Shown piece after piece: positions 6,526-10,450 of a stretch of DNA of 10,450 bases. The translations under genes and the position numbers were made by a program. Below the pieces are notes generated by a model. That model did not search any database, was not told where the DNA came from, and worked only from the letters and a program-made list of their open reading frames with translations. Positions within the stretch are counted from its first letter, which is position 1; every line of letters begins with the position of its first letter. Source of the stretch: Acidilobaceae archaeon (GTDB taxonomy: Archaea > Thermoproteota > Thermoprotei_A > Sulfolobales > Acidilobaceae); the NCBI GenBank assembly GCA_026985385.1, contig JALSQM010000089.1, positions 1 through 10,450 on the forward strand, written 5' to 3'.

Positions 6526-7602
6526 TCAGCGTGTAACCCCCGCCTTCTCTATCTCCTCTATCGCACTCCTAGCCTCGGGGTCGGATAGGAGCCTGGACCT
6601 TATCGGCTCTAATAGCTTGTTCAGCGCCTCCGCGGTGGCGTTCTTTAGGTCGAGCGGGTGGAGTCTCCCCTCGACGAAGTCCCTCTCCAACTCTTCGTAG
6701 GAGTGATACTCGACGGGGCCCCCGTACTTAGGCTTCCGGTCGACGTGGAGCTTGAAGCCCGGCTGCGCGAAGAGTATGTAGCGGTTTATCTCCATGATAG
6801 GGTTGAACTCCACCTGGCGGGCGGGGCAGTACGCCCTGAGTATCTTGCGCCTAACAACGTCGGGGGGGTCGTGTAGGAATACGGCCGTCTCGGGTTTACT
6901 CTTAGACATCTTAACCTCGGCGAGTAAGTCGTCCCTCTCAGCCGCCTCCATCCGGCCGGGCCCCTTTAGACTCGATATTATCGGGGTGTGAACGGCGACG
7001 GGCTTCTTGTAGCCTAGCTTCTCCGCTGTATCCCTGGCGAGCATGTGAGCCTTCCTTTGATCCATGCCGCCCAGGGCCACCTCTATCCCCATGTAGAATA
7101 TGTCTGAGACCTGCATCGCGGGGTAGACGAGCTTCGAGGCGTCGAGCTCCGCTTCATCGGCCCTTCTACCCATAATCGTTAGCGCCCTCTTTATCCTCGC
7201 CAGGCTATTAGCCTTGAGAACCCTCAGAACCAAGCCCCAGTACTCCTTATCCGAGGCGAGATCCTCCGCGTCCACGTACCTAACCTTACCCTCCAGCCCG
7301 AGGGAGTCCAGTACTGCCCTGACCACCCTAGCCGCCCTCCTAATCAAATCCAGGTTGCCGTGTAGCTTATCGTTTATGTAGGCATGCCATGTAGCCTCGA
7401 GTATAGTGAAGTCCACGCCAGCCTCCACCATATCCCTAACCTTGAACATCCAGACAAGCCACCCAATATGGACGAGGCCGCTGGGCTCGTAGCCCAAGTA
7501 GCCGCGGGGCCTACCAGCCTCGAGGAGGCCCCTCAGCTCCTCCTCTGTAACGACCTCCAGCGTATTCCTCTTCACGAGCTCTACCCTCTCCTCCAAATCC
7601 AA
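6526..7602 (-). CDS. tyrS: tyrosyl-tRNA synthetase, archaeal type
   Basis: Class I aminoacyl-tRNA synthetase that charges tRNA-Tyr; 358 residues from the TTG at 7602. Seen (this numbering): GYLGYEPSGLVHIGW (34-48), containing the tyrosine-binding Tyr and the HIGH-like HIGW; YPAMQVSD (160-167), whose Tyr, Gln and Asp match substrate tyrosine contacts in the archaeal enzyme; GGMDQRKAHMLARD (178-191); and KMSKS (231-235). The C-terminal part is short, as in archaea and eukaryotes, without the bacterial S4 domain. The frame opens further to a GTG at 7629 (367 residues) with another GTG at 7611. I prefer 7602 because the TATA-like box predicts transcription starting near 7626, GGTGG lies just upstream, and archaeal homologues begin close to the DLEER segment. 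The true start remains uncertain within these 27 bases. Confidence 0.96.
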   Translation of the reverse strand: MDLEERVELVKRNTLEVVTEEELRGLLEAGRPRGYLGYEPSGLVHIGWLVWMFKVRDMVEAGVDFTILEATWHAYINDKLHGNLDLIRRAARVVRAVLDSLGLEGKVRYVDAEDLASDKEYWGLVLRVLKANSLARIKRALTIMGRRADEAELDASKLVYPAMQVSDIFYMGIEVALGGMDQRKAHMLARDTAEKLGYKKPVAVHTPIISSLKGPGRMEAAERDDLLAEVKMSKSKPETAVFLHDPPDVVRRKILRAYCPARQVEFNPIMEINRYILFAQPGFKLHVDRKPKYGGPVEYHSYEELERDFVEGRLHPLDLKNATAEALNKLLEPIRSRLLSDPEARSAIEEIEKAGVTR

Positions 7603-7647
7603 GAATCCCACCCTAGAGAGGCCTCCCACCGGGAACCCCCAGCCCGC

Positions 7648-7656
7648 AATAAATAA
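7648..7656 (-). promoter_or_regulatory. TATA box of tyrS
   Basis: TTATTTATT on the minus strand, preceded by GCC, is the clearest archaeal TATA-like box in the window and stands out from the GC-rich surroundings. With the usual spacing of about 26 bases it predicts transcription from about 7626, which argues against the GTG at 7629 as the start of TyrRS. Confidence 0.6.
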
Positions 7657-7685
7657 GGCTGCAAGCCCCAGCTACGCCGCCATCG

Positions 7686-7707
7686 CTTGCGGGTACCCCC
7701 ACGCAAG
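7686..7707. repeat. 6-bp inverted repeat in spacer upstream of tyrS
   Basis: CTTGCG (7686-7691) and CGCAAG (7702-7707) are perfect inverted arms around a 10-base loop that itself contains GG/CC pairing potential. It lies about 30 bases upstream of the tyrS TATA box, so it could be an operator for tyrS or part of a transcribed structure after sufD. Confidence 0.4.
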
Positions 7708-7757
7708 AGGATCACTTCTAGCCCGGCGGTGCGCCGAAGGCCTTCAAGGCGCTGGCG

Positions 7758-7780
7758 TAAAATGGGACAGTCTAAATCCC
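7758..7780 (-). terminator. weak hairpin plus T-run downstream of sufD
   Basis: On the minus strand GGGA (7780-7777) and TCCC (7767-7764) can pair around a 9-base loop and are followed by ATTTTA. It lies about 58 bases past the sufD stop. The stem is only 4 bp, so the T-run is the more meaningful part for an archaeal terminator. Confidence 0.25.
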
Positions 7781-7837
7781 GCAGCCAGCTAGGAGACCCG
7801 AGGGAAGGTGGGGTAGAGGATTCGGGGTTACACCCTA

Positions 7838-9007
7838 CTAGCCGGAAACGCTCTTAATAAGGTGCTCCGCTAGCTGCGCGGCCTTTATGCCCGAGGCTTC
7901 TAGGGCCCCGCTGTATTCTAGCGTTGATAGTGTGAGTAGGTATCTCACCTCCCTCGGCGAGAGGCCCCTCTGCCTTAGGTAGAATACCTCCTCCTCGGGT
8001 GGCGCGAGCACTGCTGTTGAGTGCCTCGCATCCAGTATGTCGCCGGTGTCGACCTCGAGCATGGGGACTGAGTAGCCCTTCCCGCCATCATCCATTACTA
8101 TTACGTAGCTCTCGTAGGAGATCTTCGAGCCCCTACCGGTGGCCTCCACCCGGCCGAGGCCCCTGCTTACTAGGTAGCCCCTGCCGTTTACTATGCCCCT
8201 GGCAGATGCGGAGCCCTCCGCCTCGGGGCCCCTCGCTATTATGTTCTGTATGGAGTCTAGCTTCTCCCCCTCCACACTGGAGAGGCTCGCCTTAACCTCC
8301 GCCTTGGCCCTCCTACCGATTAGGTATACGTCCTCCCTATCATGCACCATCACGCCGCCGAGCGATGCAATCCTACTTGTGTAGGAGGCTTCATCCTCCA
8401 CTATGACAAGCCTCCTCACGTAGACCGCGCCTCCCCCCAGGTTTACTGTTGAGAGCTCGAGGCCCGCGCCCGGGGATAGCTCGGCCTTGAGGGTTATCGT
8501 GGTTATACCCTCCCTCGGCGTGTAGGTTATGAATACCAGCCTGCCAGATACACCCGGCGCCACCTGCGCCTCTATGTGGTAGCCGCTGTAGCCCCTGCCA
8601 CCTAGGGCCTCGAGGACCACGGCCTCCTCGGGCGTCTCGGTGAAGACTAGGCGCGCGCCCACCCCCCAGCGGAGGGCGTGCACCGCATCTAGCTTGCCGT
8701 CAACGGGCATGCCCCACTCCCGCACATCCTCCGGGCTGATTCTAGCCACCTCTAAACCCCTCTGAGCAGCGTCGACATGGAGGCCCTGGGGATCCAGCCT
8801 CAGGGACGCCTTGGCGCGTGGCAGCTCCGGCTCCACGGGCTCGGGGGCCCACGGCAGCGTCTGGGCGCCCTCGAAGGCCTTCCAGTTGGTATAGTATGGG
8901 TGAAGGGGGGTGTCTCTGATCCTCTGGTAGGGGAGGCTGGCTGCGAGCCTCTCCAGCTCGGCTCTGGTGAGGGGTCTAACCAACTCCGCCGAGCCTCGCG
9001 AACTCAA
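7838..9007 (-). CDS. sufD: Fe-S cluster assembly protein SufD
   Basis: A 389-residue member of the SufB/SufD scaffold family, which forms the SufBC2D complex with SufB and the ATPase SufC. Seen: a helical N-terminal part (about 1-50), a long run of short beta strands typical of the SufBD right-handed helix (about 115-320), and the C-terminal family segment DILDARHSTAVLAPPEEEVF (323-342) followed by YLRQRGL (343-349). His329 aligns by spacing with the essential His360 of E. coli SufD, while the position of the nearby Cys358 is Ala327 here. The segment matching the SufB catalytic Cys is absent, which supports SufD rather than a second SufB. The TTG at 9007 is supported by a very good Shine-Dalgarno, so the gene overlaps the end of sufB by 32 bases. 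It is the last gene of the suf cluster. Confidence 0.9.
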   Translation of the reverse strand: MSSRGSAELVRPLTRAELERLAASLPYQRIRDTPLHPYYTNWKAFEGAQTLPWAPEPVEPELPRAKASLRLDPQGLHVDAAQRGLEVARISPEDVREWGMPVDGKLDAVHALRWGVGARLVFTETPEEAVVLEALGGRGYSGYHIEAQVAPGVSGRLVFITYTPREGITTITLKAELSPGAGLELSTVNLGGGAVYVRRLVIVEDEASYTSRIASLGGVMVHDREDVYLIGRRAKAEVKASLSSVEGEKLDSIQNIIARGPEAEGSASARGIVNGRGYLVSRGLGRVEATGRGSKISYESYVIVMDDGGKGYSVPMLEVDTGDILDARHSTAVLAPPEEEVFYLRQRGLSPREVRYLLTLSTLEYSGALEASGIKAAQLAEHLIKSVSG

Positions 9008-10391
9008 CCTCTATCACCCTCCTCAGCACGGCAGCGTACTCGAATGGTATGTCGCCCATGATGTCCTCGAGGAAGCCCATGACCAGCAGGCTCGTGGCCT
9101 CCTGCTCGGTTAGACCCCTCTGCCTCAGGTAGAATAGCTGATCCTCCCCCAGCCTGCCCGTGGTGGCCTCGTGGGTCACCTGGGCGGTGGGCTCGTCTAC
9201 CTGGTTGTGGGGGTAGGTGTACGCTACGCTCCTATCGTCTAGTATCAGGGACTGGCACTCCACGTGGGCGCGGGCCCGCTTCGCCCCCCTAGCAACCTTG
9301 ACCAGGCCCCTATAGATGTTGACGCCGCCGTCGACGCTGATGCTCTTGTTGATTATCTTGCTCCTAGTGTAGGGGGCGAGGTGTATCATCTTGCTTCCAC
9401 TATCCTTGATGTAGGGCCCCTTGGAGATCTGCACGACTATGCTGCTACTCGAGGCGCCGCGCCCCTTGAGCACAGTTGATGGGTACGTGTACGTTATCTT
9501 GCTGCCTATGCCGCCCTCTATCCAGTCTATCCTAGCCCCCTCCTCCGCTATGCCGCGCTTGTTGTTGAAGTTTATCACGTTCTTACTCCAGTTCTGGAAC
9601 GTACTGAACTTCACCACAGCGCCGCGGTGGGCATAGATCTCCACCATGCCGTCGTGGAAGCTGTATCTCTTCAGCATGGGGGCGCTGCATCCCTCGATGA
9701 AGTGAATGTAGCTCCCCTCATCGGCTATTACCAGGGTGTGCTCGAACTGTGCCTCTAGGCTCCTCCCTATTAGGAAGAACGCCTCCACGGGGTCGAAGAT
9801 CTTGACTCCCTTTGGTACGTAGACAAATGCTCCACCGCTCCAGAGGGCCACGTGGAGGGCGGCAAACTTGTGCTCGCTGGGCGGGAATATTCTTGCGAAG
9901 TACTCCTTCACTATATCCGGGTATCTCCTGACAGCCTCCTCCATTGGAACCATTATTACCCCCTTCTTCCTCAGGAACTCCTTAACCTTATAGTAGACCG
10001 TCTCGCTCTCGAATTGCACGTCGACCCCCGCTAGGAGCTTAGCCTCTAGCTCGGGTATGCCCAGCTTCTCGTAGTACTCCCTTATCTCCTTTGGCAGCTC
10101 ATCCCAGCTTGTGGCGGGTTCTCTGACCTCGGGGCGCACATAGTGCGCGAGCTCGTCTAGATCTATCTCCTCTATGCCGATGACCCACTTGGGCATGGGC
10201 AGCTTCTCGAATAGCTCTAAGGCCCTGAGCCTCAGCCTCCTCATCCAGTCGGGCTCCTTTTTCACCCTCGATATCTCCTCTACTAGGCTCCTAGAGATCT
10301 TCCCCCTAAGCTCGACTGTCGCCTTCGTGGGGGAGGCGTACCCCAGTATGTCCTCGGGGGACCTCTCGGGTAGGAGTCCCCTAACCTCCAC
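8976..10391 (-). CDS. sufB: Fe-S cluster assembly scaffold SufB
   Basis: A 471-residue SufB, near the usual 465-495. It is the scaffold on which SufBC2D builds nascent Fe-S clusters. Seen: N-terminal helical region (1-165); VYVPKGV (190-196); FIEGCSAP (231-238), where Cys235 matches E. coli Cys254; FSTFQNWSKNV (262-272); HVECQSLILDD (376-386), where Cys379 matches E. coli Cys405, proposed to receive sulfur; and THEATTGRL (406-414), whose His407 and Glu408 match residues proposed as cluster ligands near the SufB-SufD interface. The key residues are all kept. The GTG at 10391 is the first start after an in-frame TGA and has GGTGA 6 bases upstream. It follows sufC by 15 bases and overlaps sufD. 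Confidence 0.97.
   Translation of the reverse strand: MEVRGLLPERSPEDILGYASPTKATVELRGKISRSLVEEISRVKKEPDWMRRLRLRALELFEKLPMPKWVIGIEEIDLDELAHYVRPEVREPATSWDELPKEIREYYEKLGIPELEAKLLAGVDVQFESETVYYKVKEFLRKKGVIMVPMEEAVRRYPDIVKEYFARIFPPSEHKFAALHVALWSGGAFVYVPKGVKIFDPVEAFFLIGRSLEAQFEHTLVIADEGSYIHFIEGCSAPMLKRYSFHDGMVEIYAHRGAVVKFSTFQNWSKNVINFNNKRGIAEEGARIDWIEGGIGSKITYTYPSTVLKGRGASSSSIVVQISKGPYIKDSGSKMIHLAPYTRSKIINKSISVDGGVNIYRGLVKVARGAKRARAHVECQSLILDDRSVAYTYPHNQVDEPTAQVTHEATTGRLGEDQLFYLRQRGLTEQEATSLLVMGFLEDIMGDIPFEYAAVLRRVIEVEFARLGGVG
9013..9024 (-). promoter_or_regulatory. ribosome binding site of sufD inside sufB
   Basis: GAGGAGGGTGAT on the minus strand, 5 bases before the TTG at 9007, matches the full archaeal Shine-Dalgarno with one extra G. 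It lies within the sufB coding sequence and decides the sufD start over a later TTG at 8983. Confidence 0.7.
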
Positions 10392-10406
10392 GAATCCTCA
10401 CCCCCA

Positions 10407-10450
10407 TTAACCCTCTATAACGGACTTGTAACCCTCCCTCTCAACCTTCT
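10407..10450 (-). CDS. sufC: Fe-S assembly ATPase SufC, last 13 codons (cut by window edge)
   Basis: Only the C-terminus is visible: KVEREGYKSVIEG then TAA. The EREGYKSV pattern resembles the end of SufC, and the position 15 bases before sufB in the same direction is the standard sufC-sufB-sufD order. The ABC ATPase motifs lie beyond the window, so the assignment rests mainly on context. Confidence 0.65.
   Translation of the reverse strand, partial: KVEREGYKSVIEG

Larger units (their letters stand above)
7603..7837. other. non-coding spacer between sufD and tyrS
   Basis: This is the longest gene-free stretch in the window. It holds the tyrS TATA-like box, a 6-bp inverted repeat, a weak hairpin with a following T-run, and GC-rich palindromes such as CGGCG-GTG-CGCCG (7724-7736) and a GCGCC/GGCGC pair around an AAGGCCTT core. 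I saw no tRNA T-loop signature, no convincing C/D-box pair and no coding frame with protein-like composition. A small structured RNA is possible but not shown. Confidence 0.55.

Noticed and set aside
1156..7701. The 12-base string CGGGTACCCCCA occurs in both main non-coding gaps (1156-1167 and 7690-7701).
   Set aside because: A few 12-base repeats are expected by chance in 10 kb of GC-rich DNA. The two sites differ in position relative to their promoters, so a shared regulator is not supported.
7724..7785. tRNA-like or C/D-box-like structure in the spacer.
   Set aside because: No T-loop signature, no acceptor-stem pairing and no matched RUGAUGA/CUGA boxes on either strand.
7762..7855. An ATG-initiated frame of about 30 codons on the plus strand in the spacer, running into sufD antisense.
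   Set aside because: Very short, no ribosome binding site, no hydrophobic or structured pattern, and it would be the only ATG start in the window.
8193..8384. Plus-strand open frames opposite sufD and sufB.
   Set aside because: Their composition is Ser/Pro/Arg-rich, as expected for antisense readings of the real genes, and they match no recognisable domain.
10383..10410. A minute ATG frame of eight codons overlapping the sufC stop (TAATG) and the sufB start, suggestive of a coupling leader.
   Set aside because: Too short to support; the overlap with the sufB Shine-Dalgarno explains the sequence equally well.

Overview
This window looks like core chromosome of a hyperthermophilic crenarchaeon (Thermoproteota), probably of the Desulfurococcales/Acidilobales type and reminiscent of Aeropyrum. 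The reasons are a GC-rich, AGG- and ATA-heavy codon style, a euryarchaeal-like family B DNA polymerase of the crenarchaeal PolB3 type, the archaeal DnaG primase, an archaeal TyrRS, a SufCBD cluster, and starts that are all TTG or GTG. The taxon is an inference from gene content and style; I have no search result behind it.

Layout. Positions 1-1115 on the minus strand hold a uridine-phosphorylase-like gene followed by an overlapping PfkB-family sugar/nucleoside kinase, which runs off the left edge: a likely nucleoside salvage pair. Positions 1116-1186 form a short divergent promoter region. On the plus strand, 1187-5165 hold three closely packed genes: a small two-helix membrane protein, a PP-loop/PAPS-reductase-like enzyme with a long N-terminal extension, and a complete exonuclease-bearing PolB3. 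Their convergent partner, only 5 bases away, is dnaG (5171-6445, minus), preceded upstream by tyrS (6526-7602, minus). A 235-base non-coding spacer with small inverted repeats (7603-7837) separates tyrS from the end of the Suf cluster. From there to the right edge the minus strand carries sufD, sufB and the last codons of sufC, in transcription order C-B-D, for iron-sulfur cluster assembly.

Functional themes are nucleoside salvage (left), DNA replication and RNA processing (PolB3, DnaG), translation (TyrRS) and Fe-S cluster biogenesis (SufCBD). I found no CRISPR array, mobile element, rRNA or tRNA. The region reads as ordinary housekeeping DNA. The points most worth a second look are the absence of ATG starts, the symmetric divergent promoter, the PP-loop enzyme of unclear substrate, and the structured spacer upstream of tyrS.
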